This document shows positions 17,596 through 26,260 of a stretch of DNA of 64,000 nucleotides, piece after piece. The notes beneath the pieces were generated by a model. The model was not told the DNA's origin and ran no database searches. It was given only the letters and a program-made list of their open reading frames with translations. Each line of letters opens with the position of its first letter. The stretch's first letter is position 1. A program made the translations under genes and the position numbers. The stretch lies in IMG/VR virus record IMGVR_UViG_3300045256_000058, positions 82,348 to 146,347 of that record. The stretch is one strand, 5' to 3'. This stretch comes from a virus.

Positions 17596-17971
17596 CATTG
17601 TTTCTTCTCTAGCTACAGGGAAGAAACAAAATTGTAGGCATACTGCTTACGTTGACCTATTTGATGGTCATTTACTATACATTTCAACCTTTTCTATTAG
17701 TGATTCTTTCCATGAAACAGCTATTTTTCTAGTTGTAAATGGTAAGGTCACTACTTGGGAAGAAATGTATCGAGAGGATTATTGCAATGCGGATGACGCA
17801 ACAAAGCGACATGAAATAATCGTAGGGCAACTCTCAAACTTAGCTCGTTGGCTAAGACAGAGAAGGGAGCAAGGGGCTATACTACCTACTCCACTTCTTA
17901 CTGCTGTAGAGACAGAGATAAAAATTTTACTCCCTCTGACTCGAAGCAGACATGAATGTAATGAACAGTAA
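17558..17971 (+). CDS. Hypothetical protein
   Basis: 137 residues. The start at 17558 has GAGGAAGAGG directly before it; ATG 17582 is the alternative. Contains RHTAYVDLFDGHLLYISTFS and a basic helix RWLRQRREQG. It overlaps the previous gene by 38 nt. No family. Confidence 0.6.
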   Translation: MMNLSSALMTVRDIVSSLATGKKQNCRHTAYVDLFDGHLLYISTFSISDSFHETAIFLVVNGKVTTWEEMYREDYCNADDATKRHEIIVGQLSNLARWLRQRREQGAILPTPLLTAVETEIKILLPLTRSRHECNEQ

Positions 17972-18118
17972 ATAAGAAGCCTGTACAGATTACCGACTGC
18001 TGTATGGGTTAAGTATGAGTCGGAATTATATATTATATGAACGCTTGCTTTCCTCTGTGAGTAGTCAAAGGTAGATTACTCATATTGCTTTTTCTATCCG
18101 TTCGATAAAGGTAATCGA

Positions 18119-18175
18119 ATGATTCAGTTAGAAAAAGTAACAAGTGTATTACCGCTCGATAGAAGTAAAGAGTAG
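18119..18175 (+). CDS. Possible 18-residue peptide in the intergenic gap
   Basis: ATG 18119 with AAAGGT nearby opens MIQLEKVTSVLPLDRSKE and stops at TAG. It lies in a 237-bp gap that also holds a TGAGTA/TACTCA hairpin followed by T-rich DNA (about 18057-18090). It could be a leader peptide or chance. Confidence 0.25.
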   Translation: MIQLEKVTSVLPLDRSKE

Positions 18176-18208
18176 TGTATCGCTGTCAACCATCATCTCG
18201 GAGTCTTT

Positions 18209-18796
18209 ATGACCACGCCAAATCTTTCACTTCTTGTTCACATCTACGACAATCACACCACAGTTCAAACTGCTAAATCTGGCGGAGCTTTCGGTAAACT
18301 CAACACTCTTCCGGTCGGTGCAAATCAACTCTTTCCTTCTGCTCCTGTAGTAGAAGATAACTCAGTCTATTTGATTGAGGGACACGATTTCACAAGTGAC
18401 GCAATTTACTTCGTTGCATACAACGGTGCGAATCGTGAGCTTGCGGTTAGCTGGAAAACTAACACTGAAGCTGTTTACGTCTACGAAAATATCCCTCTGG
18501 AACTATTGACCCGATTTCTTGCTGCTAAAAGCAAGGGTTCATTTGTTTCCAGTCAAATTGTAGGCAAACAAAAGCTGAGTCGAATTACGAATCCTGCTGA
18601 GTTTACTCGCAACAAGCTATTTGAAGCGATTGGAACCAAGACAAAAGCACCCACTTACGTTCGTGAGCCTCGCAATGCTTCAAATCCTGCCTCATCGAAA
18701 GCTAACCCAGGTAACAAGCAAGTTTCGGATGCCCAGCTAGAGCAAATGGCTCAGTATATCTTTGAAACTCTTGGTAGTTTGCCTAAGTTTCGGTAG
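18209..18796 (+). CDS. KTSR-like domain protein
   Basis: 195 residues. In the middle, WKTNTEAVYVYENIPLELL followed by RFLAAKSKGSFVSSQIVGK resembles the small KTSR domain (Y-x-Y-x-x-VP, A-x-S-x-G, N/S-x-x-I). KTSR domains occur in many phage and bacterial proteins without a firm function. The C-terminus is a Pro/Asn/Ser-rich linker and a final helix. Confidence 0.6.
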   Translation: MTTPNLSLLVHIYDNHTTVQTAKSGGAFGKLNTLPVGANQLFPSAPVVEDNSVYLIEGHDFTSDAIYFVAYNGANRELAVSWKTNTEAVYVYENIPLELLTRFLAAKSKGSFVSSQIVGKQKLSRITNPAEFTRNKLFEAIGTKTKAPTYVREPRNASNPASSKANPGNKQVSDAQLEQMAQYIFETLGSLPKFR

Positions 18797-18872
18797 AATG
18801 GATATATAAGTTGAACTTATGTTCTCATACTCGATACTTTAAGTCGAGTTATGTCCCCTATTCGGTACTCAA

Positions 18873-19223
18873 ATGTTAGCTACAAAAATTGGCATTCAAG
18901 TTACTCCTCCTTCTGAGAAAGATTCGGTGGATGTAAACATCAATCTGCACAGCACATTACCAGTCGGAACAAGATTGTATCTCGCCTCTGAAATGCGAAA
19001 GCTATTGGAGCATCGTGACAGTGACCGAGTAATTGCATCTTTTGTTTCCGATACAGAGTATGCAAAGCTCTTTCTATCTCTCATGTCTTCTCGTAAAGAG
19101 GCTGAAGACTTCATTCTTAAACTAATGTCCTACAAGTCAAACGTTGATTATGCGAGTCTCAATGCGGTATCAAGCGAGAACGGGCAAACTTCAGAAACCC
19201 AATCGAAAAACAAGTGGGTCTAA
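18873..19223 (+). CDS. Hypothetical protein
   Basis: 116 residues, no clear SD site. Contains HSTLPVGTRLYLASEMRKLLEHRD and FLSLMSSRKEAEDFILKLM. A short basic, Thr/Arg-rich open stretch follows to the next gene without a convincing start. Function unknown. Confidence 0.6.
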   Translation: MLATKIGIQVTPPSEKDSVDVNINLHSTLPVGTRLYLASEMRKLLEHRDSDRVIASFVSDTEYAKLFLSLMSSRKEAEDFILKLMSYKSNVDYASLNAVSSENGQTSETQSKNKWV

Positions 19224-19300
19224 GGGCAGGTTACGAGCAGTAAAGCAACGAACACAAGCGACTAGGCGAATACTACAACAATTAAGCAGAGAATGGGAAA

Positions 19301-19537
19301 ATGGTTCAACTGATTAACTGGTTCATGTTAGTTACGGGTGTTTCTACCATCTTTCTAGGTGGTATGAGCATTTACGAAAACTCAATCTACACAAACTCAC
19401 CACTACCAAGTGTAGGTATGGAGAGTAAGGTTCAGTCAGAAGCCTATAGTGATACAGGGAAAACAAGTGCAGCCGTTTTTCTAGGTTTATTCCTGCTTCG
19501 TTGGGGACTCATTGATATTCAAAGTGAAAGATACTAA
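19301..19537 (+). CDS. Small membrane protein, two TM segments
   Basis: 78 residues. Hydrophobic segments at about 5-22 (NWFMLVTGVSTIFLGGM) and 55-72 (TSAAVFLGLFLLRWGLI). Its stop overlaps the start of the tRNA nucleotidyltransferase gene. Function unknown. Confidence 0.65.
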   Translation: MVQLINWFMLVTGVSTIFLGGMSIYENSIYTNSPLPSVGMESKVQSEAYSDTGKTSAAVFLGLFLLRWGLIDIQSERY

Positions 19538-20283
19538 TGAGCATGGAAATTTATTTAACCGGAGGAGCAGTAAGAGACGCTCATATTTATGGTAATTTCA
19601 CTTCCCATAAAGATTGGGATTTTGTAATTATTGCTCCTTCCTTTGAGGACATGGTAGCGCAATTTGAAGCTTCTGGTGGAAAAGTTTACAAATTGCAACC
19701 AGAGTTCGGTAGATTACGTGGTTTCTGGAAAGGTTATAACGGGGATTTCATGGTAGGTCGAATAGACGGTTTCTACCCTGATGGTCGTCATCCCGAAACT
19801 ATTCAGATTGCGGAATCTATCGAACTAGATTTACAACGTAGGGATTTGGCTTTCAATGCAATGGCTGTTCCTGTTGACCCTGAAACTGGTGTTATTTACT
19901 GGAATGAAGTAATCGATTTGTTCGGAGGTCTTGACGACATTAGAAATAAAGTCATTCGTCCAGTGGGTAACATTATTCACCGTGTAACTGAAGATGCTTT
20001 ACGTTTAATGCGTTGGTATCGCTTTCAAGCTCAGTTACCAGGATTTACTCCTGATTTAATGACAGTTGGAATGATAGAAAGTGAAGCGGAGATGTTAGGT
20101 CATGCCCTTTCTAAAATTTCATCTGATAGAAGAAGAGGCGAATTGTATCTAATGTTTCAAGCAGATAGTATTCGCTCCATTCACATCCTATCGAGAATTC
20201 ATATTGCAATTCTAAATGCAATGTTTTCTGGTGGGATTAAGTTATCACCAACCAATCGGATTCTAAAGGAAAAACTACAATGA
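19537..20283 (+). CDS. tRNA nucleotidyltransferase (CCA-adding type), short form
   Basis: 248 residues. The head domain of the class II pol-beta family is clear: LTGGAVRD (residues 6-13), KDWDFVI with the two metal-binding Asp, and DLQRRDLAFNAMA; the neck motif EDALRLMRWYRFQ follows. Such enzymes add or repair the 3' CCA of tRNA. None of the tRNA genes in this window encodes CCA, so this protein would complete them or repair cleaved ones. It lacks the long C-terminal body of cellular enzymes (usually 380-450 residues). Whether it adds CCA, only A, or repairs is inferred. Confidence 0.88.
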   Translation: MSMEIYLTGGAVRDAHIYGNFTSHKDWDFVIIAPSFEDMVAQFEASGGKVYKLQPEFGRLRGFWKGYNGDFMVGRIDGFYPDGRHPETIQIAESIELDLQRRDLAFNAMAVPVDPETGVIYWNEVIDLFGGLDDIRNKVIRPVGNIIHRVTEDALRLMRWYRFQAQLPGFTPDLMTVGMIESEAEMLGHALSKISSDRRRGELYLMFQADSIRSIHILSRIHIAILNAMFSGGIKLSPTNRILKEKLQ

Positions 20284-20486
20284 AGAAACGAGAGGACGCT
20301 CCTGCTGCTCACGCCCCAGTTGCATCAGATGAAGCGCTTTACAACAAGGATGACCCCCGACATGAGGAAGCTGTGCAAATGTATAATCACATCGCTTCTC
20401 AAGCTGAACCAGATGAAGTGTTTATGTACACACTTCTTGAACCAGTAGAAGGTGCTGTTGATATTTCTACATCAAAACAGAAATGA
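20280..20486 (+). CDS. Hypothetical acidic protein
   Basis: 68 residues overlapping the previous stop by 4 nt. Acidic and Ala-rich, probably disordered. No motif. Confidence 0.6.
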   Translation: MKKREDAPAAHAPVASDEALYNKDDPRHEEAVQMYNHIASQAEPDEVFMYTLLEPVEGAVDISTSKQK

Positions 20487-20704
20487 AACGAAGTCATTCA
20501 CGACATTCGTATCCAATAGGTAAGCACATTCCAATTTCGGCAGTTCGTCCTGCTTCAAAACTATCTTGCCGATATGAAAGATTGCTCCCTCAATTTCGGC
20601 ACTCTACGCAAGAGCAACGTAGAGCCATCAAAAGAATGCACACTCGAAAAAACAGATACACCCTTCGTCATGAAACAACAAGCTACGAACCCGCTGATTG
20701 GTAA
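20483..20704 (+). CDS. Hypothetical very basic protein
   Basis: 73 residues, Arg/His/Lys-rich throughout (MKRSHSRHSYPIGKHI; EQRRAIKRMHTRKNRY), start overlapping the acidic upstream gene by 4 nt. The acidic/basic pair may bind each other or nucleic acid; this is inference. Confidence 0.5.
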   Translation: MKRSHSRHSYPIGKHIPISAVRPASKLSCRYERLLPQFRHSTQEQRRAIKRMHTRKNRYTLRHETTSYEPADW

Positions 20705-20966
20705 GCGATTTAAGTTCAATCACAACGGAGTGACGGAAACTGCTGAGATTTTTCAGCATAATATTCGTCCTCAAGGTAATACTTACGGAGTAATCATTCT
20801 TCGTGACCCTGATTTACCTCTTTCTACCTCTAACTCCAAATGGTTTTTCTCGATTCCAGAAGATAGAGCGCAAGAGATTGTAAGTCGATTAGTCGTCCTA
20901 TCGCTATCGCCAAATCAACCTTCTAAAAAGAAAAAGAAAGTCATTACTGTAGGTAGTAGAAAGTGA
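20670..20966 (+). CDS. Hypothetical protein with poly-Lys tail
   Basis: 98 residues from ATG 20670. A beta-rich start (LIGKRFKFNHNGVTETAEIF) could be an SH3-like barrel; the tail has KKKKK. It overlaps its neighbours on both sides. Function unknown. Confidence 0.6.
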   Translation: MKQQATNPLIGKRFKFNHNGVTETAEIFQHNIRPQGNTYGVIILRDPDLPLSTSNSKWFFSIPEDRAQEIVSRLVVLSLSPNQPSKKKKKVITVGSRK

Positions 20967-21169
20967 GCTATATCTATCTTGCAGGTCAACAGGATACTCT
21001 CACATTTGCTCCAAACGTATTCTATGCCTCCTGTGATGAGCAGGAAGTAATGAGTAGGGCAAGAGAGTACCTTGATTCTTTACCTTCTGGCAGCAGAGTG
21101 GTAGTTCATCGTATTGAACTGAACACTCAAAATCCCCAAAAAGCAATGATTTTTCAAGGGTTAAAGTAA
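20963..21169 (+). CDS. Hypothetical small protein (GTG start)
   Basis: 68 residues; the GTG overlaps the previous TGA. Contains DEQEVMSRAREYLDSLPSGSRVVVHR, a single alpha/beta unit. No family. Confidence 0.55.
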   Translation: MSYIYLAGQQDTLTFAPNVFYASCDEQEVMSRAREYLDSLPSGSRVVVHRIELNTQNPQKAMIFQGLK

Positions 21170-21321
21170 TGAAACGTGGTAAAAAGATTGAAGCTGCGTT
21201 ACAAAGACGCAAAAAAGCTTGGCAATTAATGCAAACTGATGCCTCTTGGCGTGGGGATGCGTTTCGCAAACACGGTATTGAAGGCTTTCGTGAGCCTGGT
21301 TCTCGTAAATTTCGCGGTTAA
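21169..21321 (+). CDS. 50-residue basic micro-protein
   Basis: Starts at ATG 21169 overlapping the previous TAA. It is rich in Lys/Arg (RGKKIEAALQRRKKAWQ) and ends EGFREPGSRKFRG. Likely real because it is coupled in a run of overlapping genes. Function unknown. Confidence 0.55.
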   Translation: MKRGKKIEAALQRRKKAWQLMQTDASWRGDAFRKHGIEGFREPGSRKFRG

Positions 21322-21352
21322 GTAAATCTATTGTTGTTGTTGAGGTCAAAAT

Positions 21353-21703
21353 ATGTTACGCACTGACAATTATCGAGTTAAGTTTCATCACGTTGAATTT
21401 GCCAAACGTGATAAAAATGTTCCGGGTGAATATCGTGCAAAGCGTGGAACAATTGCAAAAATCTATCCTGCTCCTGCTCCTGGGGTTCAATTAGGTGAGC
21501 CTATCGTAGTAGGTTGGGCAGCTTGTTCACCCAAAGAAAAAACCTTCAATAAGGCAATCGGTCGATTTCTATCACTCTTTCGTGCATTACAAATTCACGG
21601 TTTTGATAGAGCCGCAAAGAAGGAAATCATGAATGCTTTCTGGGAAACCACACCTCCTTCAAAAGTCTTTAACGATTCTGGTCTGTCCGAGTTCGACTAT
21701 TAA
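21353..21703 (+). CDS. Hypothetical basic protein
   Basis: 116 residues, beta-rich with GTIAKIYPAPAPGVQLGEP and a basic helix FDRAAKKEIMNAFWE. No family recognised. Confidence 0.65.
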   Translation: MLRTDNYRVKFHHVEFAKRDKNVPGEYRAKRGTIAKIYPAPAPGVQLGEPIVVGWAACSPKEKTFNKAIGRFLSLFRALQIHGFDRAAKKEIMNAFWETTPPSKVFNDSGLSEFDY

Positions 21704-21739
21704 CTCTCACTGCAAACACTAAATTTACCGGAGATTACT

Positions 21740-22099
21740 ATGCCACTCAATTTGAAAATGTTCAAGCCTGTTCTCGGTGTCAAAAAAGTAACGAAAGAAG
21801 CAGGTGTTCTACCTGAAACTCTTCTTACTGTTGAAGAGGCTGAGAAACTTGCTGAAGGAAATGCGTTTGTTCGAGCTTTTCTGGATGACGATGATGTAGA
21901 TGAAGCCAGCGTAATGTCCATCGCCACTGGTTTCAGCTACCGATTCAGCAAAAAATTCACACCTGAATTTAAGGCAAAACACGCCCATGCAATGCTCGAT
22001 GAACTTCTAAGTCGCATGGAGAAAGAAAGCATGGGTATGAGTCAAGCGCTGGATGCTGTTCAAGATATTGGCGAAGGATTCCGATTCAAGAGCGAATGA
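21740..22099 (+). CDS. Hypothetical acidic helical protein
   Basis: 119 residues, CGGAGA upstream of ATG. It has an acidic segment FLDDDDVDEASVM and several helices. Function unknown. Confidence 0.65.
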   Translation: MPLNLKMFKPVLGVKKVTKEAGVLPETLLTVEEAEKLAEGNAFVRAFLDDDDVDEASVMSIATGFSYRFSKKFTPEFKAKHAHAMLDELLSRMEKESMGMSQALDAVQDIGEGFRFKSE

Positions 22100-22108
22100 G
22101 GTAAACTT

Positions 22109-22240
22109 ATGTTACGCGATTTAGGACTGATGGCTATTTTCTTCCTTCTAGGATGGAAAGCTGGCGACCAAATTGTTGAAAAAATGACTGGCTTTGCTAA
22201 GTCTGTTTCTGACGAAATCAAAAAACAACAAGATTCGTAG
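22109..22240 (+). CDS. 43-residue single-TM protein
   Basis: ATG 22109 with AGGTAA upstream. A hydrophobic segment DLGLMAIFFLLGWKAG precedes a charged helix ending KKQQDS. Signal-anchor topology. Function unknown. Confidence 0.5.
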   Translation: MLRDLGLMAIFFLLGWKAGDQIVEKMTGFAKSVSDEIKKQQDS

Positions 22241-22249
22241 GACTAACCG

Positions 22250-22606
22250 ATGAAACCGATTCGAGTTCATGTCAATATCACCAATGAAGACATTAGAACA
22301 GGTGAGATTGCTCATGCTGGTAAGTGTCCGTTAGCTTATGCTTCTGCAAGGGCATTGGCTGAGAATGAAGAGATTCCCGCTTGTGAAGTTCGAGTAATTG
22401 AATCACTTTATTTCTACTATGATTTGGAAACAAAAAGCAAGTGGATTAAGGTGGCTGAGTTACCCCAGCAAGTAAAAGAATGGGTATCTCGATTTGATAG
22501 CAAAAAGCAAGTTGAACCGATTGCGTTTGACATCGATGTTTACTTGCCTACTCAGAATGAATTGGATTCCAAAACGGAATTCATTTATGACCGAAAGTTG
22601 AACTAA
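22250..22606 (+). CDS. Hypothetical protein
   Basis: 118 residues, beginning IRVHVNITNEDIRTGEIAHA with GKCPLAYASARALAEN; mixed alpha/beta. The Cys and His near the start could bind a ligand. No family. Confidence 0.65.
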   Translation: MKPIRVHVNITNEDIRTGEIAHAGKCPLAYASARALAENEEIPACEVRVIESLYFYYDLETKSKWIKVAELPQQVKEWVSRFDSKKQVEPIAFDIDVYLPTQNELDSKTEFIYDRKLN

Positions 22607-22609
22607 TCT

Positions 22610-22792
22610 ATGAACGTATTACCTCTCTCAGAACACAATATACAGTTACTTAGCCAGTTTTATGACTATTGGGTAGCTGTTGAAGAAGTAATTTCACATA
22701 ATGCTTCTCTTTACATTAAGTTAAGAGATGATATTGTGTCTGACCTTCCTAAACCTCTGAGAGGGGTAGTTCACGTTCTTAACGGGACATAA
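22610..22792 (+). CDS. Hypothetical small protein
   Basis: 60 residues, 3 nt after the previous stop. Aromatic-rich (QFYDYWVAVEEVISHN). Function unknown. Confidence 0.55.
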   Translation: MNVLPLSEHNIQLLSQFYDYWVAVEEVISHNASLYIKLRDDIVSDLPKPLRGVVHVLNGT

Positions 22793-22796
22793 AGTT

Positions 22797-23222
22797 ATGA
22801 AAGTTTATACATATAATGAACGCTTTTTTAACGAGTTGGAAAATGTAGACGATAACGTTGTTGAATCACGACTCGTTCCTTTTGGTACGCTTTCGGTTGG
22901 AACTAAATTTATACTTCCTAATACAAAAACTAAAAAGTATCGTGGTAATACTCATTCAATAGATATTAGAACTACTGAGCCAATAGAAACAGTAACAACT
23001 GTGTCATCGGTTTACGGAGCAATAAATACTGCTATTAAATATAAATATGAAACAAAAACTAAGTTTCAACCTTATATTTATGTAAAGATTTCTCCAAGAA
23101 AAAGACCGAATTACGGCTTTGAGTATAACGCTAAGATAGATAGACACTCTTACAATCGAGAATATCTCTCAGGTTTTATTTCTGACGATACTTTAGTTCT
23201 ACCACTTGACAAGAGGGAATGA
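22797..23222 (+). CDS. Hypothetical Tyr/Lys-rich protein
   Basis: 141 residues, many Tyr, Lys and Thr, probably all-beta. An SD-like AAAG precedes the start. A 58-residue basic frame beginning at ATG 23224 follows but overlaps the next gene by 134 nt and is not called. Function unknown. Confidence 0.6.
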   Translation: MKVYTYNERFFNELENVDDNVVESRLVPFGTLSVGTKFILPNTKTKKYRGNTHSIDIRTTEPIETVTTVSSVYGAINTAIKYKYETKTKFQPYIYVKISPRKRPNYGFEYNAKIDRHSYNREYLSGFISDDTLVLPLDKRE

Positions 23223-23266
23223 AATGTTTAGTATTAGGTTAGGTGATTTCAGGATAACGATTGAAA

Positions 23267-23869
23267 ATGCAAAGCTTCAACCTGACCCCGGTACAGTACT
23301 CCGGTCAAAAGTACACAATCGATGCAGTCCCACTAGGCGCAAAGCGAAATGGCGGAAATCTGTCTCTCGTCTCGGCTCCAAAGGGGTTAGGAAATGGTGA
23401 GTACATTACTCTTGAAACATCGGGTACTGGAAGACCGAAAATCAGCAGAGCTAATTATGACTCAGATTTACCTGTGTCTTGGTTAGCTAAACTATCTGCA
23501 AAGAACAAACAGGCTCTAGGTAAAGGGATTATTTACATTCCTCGCATTGACTTTCATACCGTACAGATTCTTTCCTACGGGGTTGGTTACTATAATCCAA
23601 CTAAATCTGAAGGGTATTTAGAGTTATTGCTTCATGTAAAACCTTCTCCTGGTTATTCGATTCCAATCATTGTTGACGATGGTTGTCCTGTTTGTTATGA
23701 GAGCAATCGAAGAAATATTCGAGGATATGTATTCAGCACTGCGGAAGTTGCAATATTAGATTTCGAGACACTTTACGGACTTACTGATATTAGCTCTCTC
23801 GATACACCAAGCAACTCGTATATAAAGCTGAGTATTGATTCATTACCAGAGGTTCAAAATGCCGCGTAA
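23267..23869 (+). CDS. Hypothetical protein
   Basis: 200 residues from ATG 23267. It contains DDGCPVCYESNRRNIRGY with a C-x-x-C pair and a long beta-rich N-terminal part. The end overlaps the next gene. No family recognised. Confidence 0.65.
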   Translation: MQSFNLTPVQYSGQKYTIDAVPLGAKRNGGNLSLVSAPKGLGNGEYITLETSGTGRPKISRANYDSDLPVSWLAKLSAKNKQALGKGIIYIPRIDFHTVQILSYGVGYYNPTKSEGYLELLLHVKPSPGYSIPIIVDDGCPVCYESNRRNIRGYVFSTAEVAILDFETLYGLTDISSLDTPSNSYIKLSIDSLPEVQNAA

Positions 23870-24302
23870 AACAATGCGACCTTCTCAAGAGGAGATTTTA
23901 GAGCAACAACGTGCAGAGTACGCTCAATTTTATGCAATGCTTCCTTGTTCTATTATTCAATTAATGGGTGAAGCAGAAAGAGTTGGGATTTCAGCCGTTG
24001 TCCATAAGTACGAAAACGGTAAGTTAAGTGTAACTTTTGAATTCGCACAAGTTCAGTTTGAAGTTCCTTTATGGGATATGAGTTCAACAGTGGGTAATCA
24101 ACTTTCTATCGAGGGTGAAACTCATTGGTCACAACGGGACGCTGTACAAGCTGTAATCAATGCAATTGAAGATTACAAATATGAGCTAGAGCAAGAACAT
24201 CAACAAGAGAAACTCTATCACTCTGCTCTTTCCAAATTAACTCCCGAAGAAGCTCATATTCTTCAAGAAAGATTTATGAGACTTGGTAGATGCTTAGTGT
24301 AA
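23859..24302 (+). CDS. Hypothetical protein
   Basis: 147 residues from ATG 23859. A long helix (SQEEILEQQRAEYAQFYAM), a beta segment and a C-terminal charged helix (EDYKYELEQEHQQEK). Overlaps the macro domain gene. Function unknown. Confidence 0.65.
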   Translation: MPRKTMRPSQEEILEQQRAEYAQFYAMLPCSIIQLMGEAERVGISAVVHKYENGKLSVTFEFAQVQFEVPLWDMSSTVGNQLSIEGETHWSQRDAVQAVINAIEDYKYELEQEHQQEKLYHSALSKLTPEEAHILQERFMRLGRCLV

Positions 24303-24760
24303 TTGAAGGAGATATTACCAAATTGAATCACTCGTTTGGTATTATCCACGTTGTTAATGATTCGGGTGTATTTAATGCTGGTGTTGCTAAAGCTATTGCA
24401 CAAGAGTTTCCAGTTGCAAAACAAGCATATCTAGCGAAGACTGAATACACCCTCGGTAATATTCAATGTGTGCCCGTTCTAAACCTCGATGAGGACAAAA
24501 GAATGGGCTTTATTGTAAATATGATTTCTCAACATGGTTACGGTAATCCTAAGAAAACTGGAAAAGTTTACCTAGATTATCAAGCTTTTGAGAAGTGTAT
24601 TTCTAAAGTTGTCTATTGGTGGTCAGGTGTAATGTATAAACCTTTTCCACTGTATGCTCCGTATGGCATGGGAGCAGGATACGCTGGTGGTGATTGGGAA
24701 AAAATACTAGATATACTTGAATATCATTTACCTGAATTAACTTTGGTTAAAAAGATATGA
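24290..24760 (+). CDS. Macro domain protein (ADP-ribose binding/processing)
   Basis: 156 residues, a single macro domain. Visible motifs in order: VIEGDIT, HVVNDSGVFNAGVAKAI (ADP-ribose contact loop), FPVAKQAY, then PYGMGAGYAGGDW, the glycine loop holding the distal ribose and phosphate. Relatives of this short type remove phosphate from ADP-ribose 1''-phosphate or ADP-ribose from targets. Here it may reverse host ADP-ribosylation defences or clear by-products of tRNA repair; both are inference. It overlaps both neighbours. Confidence 0.85.
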   Translation: MLSVIEGDITKLNHSFGIIHVVNDSGVFNAGVAKAIAQEFPVAKQAYLAKTEYTLGNIQCVPVLNLDEDKRMGFIVNMISQHGYGNPKKTGKVYLDYQAFEKCISKVVYWWSGVMYKPFPLYAPYGMGAGYAGGDWEKILDILEYHLPELTLVKKI

Positions 24761-25608
24761 AAATTCAGAGTAACTTTAAGGACTATTACGATAATGTACT
24801 TGTATATGGAACGGATGCTGAGTTAATTTACAAAAGATTTACTACAGTAATTCATGAAATTCCATCTGAAGTAATTGAATTTATTAATACTATTCCAAAA
24901 GGAAGCATTCATTATAGTTCTCGTAAAAGTCTAGTGCCTAGAGTATTAGGCTTTGCTGGAAAGTTATATCCTCTCTGGGAGTTTGAAAATGACCCGAAGA
25001 ATATAATAGAGAATGGATGGGAGCATGGAACAGTATTTTATAACTCGGATAGTATTCTTAAGGGACTTTACACTGAATTAGCAGAAGTTGATTCTAAATA
25101 TGCAACTATGCCCGCTATTGGTGCTAGTCACAAGAAGTACCTCAGTTTAGCCATATCTAGTTTTCTAACTATTCCTAGTTATAACTGGAAATCTTTGGAT
25201 GACCCATCTAGCGGGTATCCTAGTTCTCCTCGAAAACACAAGATTGACAAATTTCTAGAATCTAATTTCGGTAAGAAAGTTTCGGATTCAATATTTCAAG
25301 ACTTAGGTGTTCCAGTATTTCTGGTTATTCCTACTTCTAGATACGGAGCTAGAGAAAAAAACCAACTAATTCTAAATCCTAAGTTAGAAAATATTGGAGT
25401 GCCGCAATTTATCGATTCATATACTGCTTACCAAGAGCTAAGTATGTATGTCGGTGGTGTTCTCACAACTGAAAAAGAGATTGTAAAGATTACTGACGAC
25501 AAAATTCTAGCTGCTAAACATGGTTATGATAAACATTCTTTTCGTCAAGTTGCTCCAGGTGAGAAAAAAGCACGACGAAAATTGAATAGGGAGAGAAAGA
25601 AAAAATGA
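24757..25608 (+). CDS. Conserved-looking phage protein with basic tail
   Basis: 283 residues. Contains YGTDAELIYKRFTTVIHEIP, GVPQFIDSYTAYQELSMYVGG and a C-terminal basic tail (GEKKARRKLNRERKKK). I recall similar long proteins in other phages without a function. The first half might bind nucleotides but has no clear motif. It overlaps the macro domain gene by 4 nt. Confidence 0.7.
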   Translation: MKIQSNFKDYYDNVLVYGTDAELIYKRFTTVIHEIPSEVIEFINTIPKGSIHYSSRKSLVPRVLGFAGKLYPLWEFENDPKNIIENGWEHGTVFYNSDSILKGLYTELAEVDSKYATMPAIGASHKKYLSLAISSFLTIPSYNWKSLDDPSSGYPSSPRKHKIDKFLESNFGKKVSDSIFQDLGVPVFLVIPTSRYGAREKNQLILNPKLENIGVPQFIDSYTAYQELSMYVGGVLTTEKEIVKITDDKILAAKHGYDKHSFRQVAPGEKKARRKLNRERKKK

Positions 25609-25793
25609 GTTTACCCTTCGTTAGATATAGAATTGATATTGATATTCCTCCTACTTTTACGGAGGCTGAGAAAGATAAGGTAACTGAAATTCTTTCTCAT
25701 TTGGACTTAGAGCATGAATTGGAAAGATTTCTTTACGATAAGATTCTAAAGTACTTTCATGCTGAAATTGACGTTGAAGAGGTTTATAAGTAA
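25605..25793 (+). CDS. Hypothetical acidic small protein
   Basis: 62 residues, overlapping by 4 nt with the gene before and sharing a base with the gene after. A helix-rich acidic end (EHELERFLYDKILKYFHAEI). Function unknown. Confidence 0.6.
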   Translation: MSLPFVRYRIDIDIPPTFTEAEKDKVTEILSHLDLEHELERFLYDKILKYFHAEIDVEEVYK

Positions 25794-26260
25794 TGAAAGT
25801 ACAAATTCACTCCAGACAATCTGTGGTAACTTCACTTCCACCAGGAACACAGTATGCGATTATTTCAATTACTGACCCTGAAAGCACCTTTGCATTGACT
25901 CCTACTACTCCATCTAGGGCTGCATTACATCTTAAGTTTCACGATGTAGAAGAAAGTTGGGGTTCAGGATACCGTGTAATTAGCGATGAGCAAGCAGAAG
26001 CAATTGCGGCTTTCGTAAAAGCGGTAAAAGATGATGTCGATTTGTTCGTAATTAACTGTGATGCAGGTATTTCTAGAAGCTCTGCGACTGCTGCTGTTGT
26101 TTCGGAATATTTGGGACTGGATACTTTGTGGATTCTTCAGAATTCTCATTATTTTCCCAATGCAACGGTAATGAGAAAACTTCGTAAGGCTTTTGGTATT
26201 GATTTGCAATCCTACTTAGAGGGACAACAATATGTTAGTGAGCAGTCACAGTCCGAATAG
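25793..26260 (+). CDS. Dual-specificity/tyrosine phosphatase-like protein
   Basis: 155 residues. The active-site loop reads VINCDAGISRSSATAA, that is C-x5-R with the usual preceding His replaced by Asn. An upstream FHDVEE segment could supply the general acid Asp. Phage proteins of this kind are annotated as predicted tyrosine phosphatases. It may dephosphorylate host proteins or RNA/nucleotide ends; the target is unknown. Confidence 0.75.
   Translation: MKVQIHSRQSVVTSLPPGTQYAIISITDPESTFALTPTTPSRAALHLKFHDVEESWGSGYRVISDEQAEAIAAFVKAVKDDVDLFVINCDAGISRSSATAAVVSEYLGLDTLWILQNSHYFPNATVMRKLRKAFGIDLQSYLEGQQYVSEQSQSE

Noticed and set aside
23224-23400. 58-codon basic frame
   Set aside because: It overlaps the well-supported gene at 23267 by 134 nt and its protein has the composition of an out-of-frame shadow.
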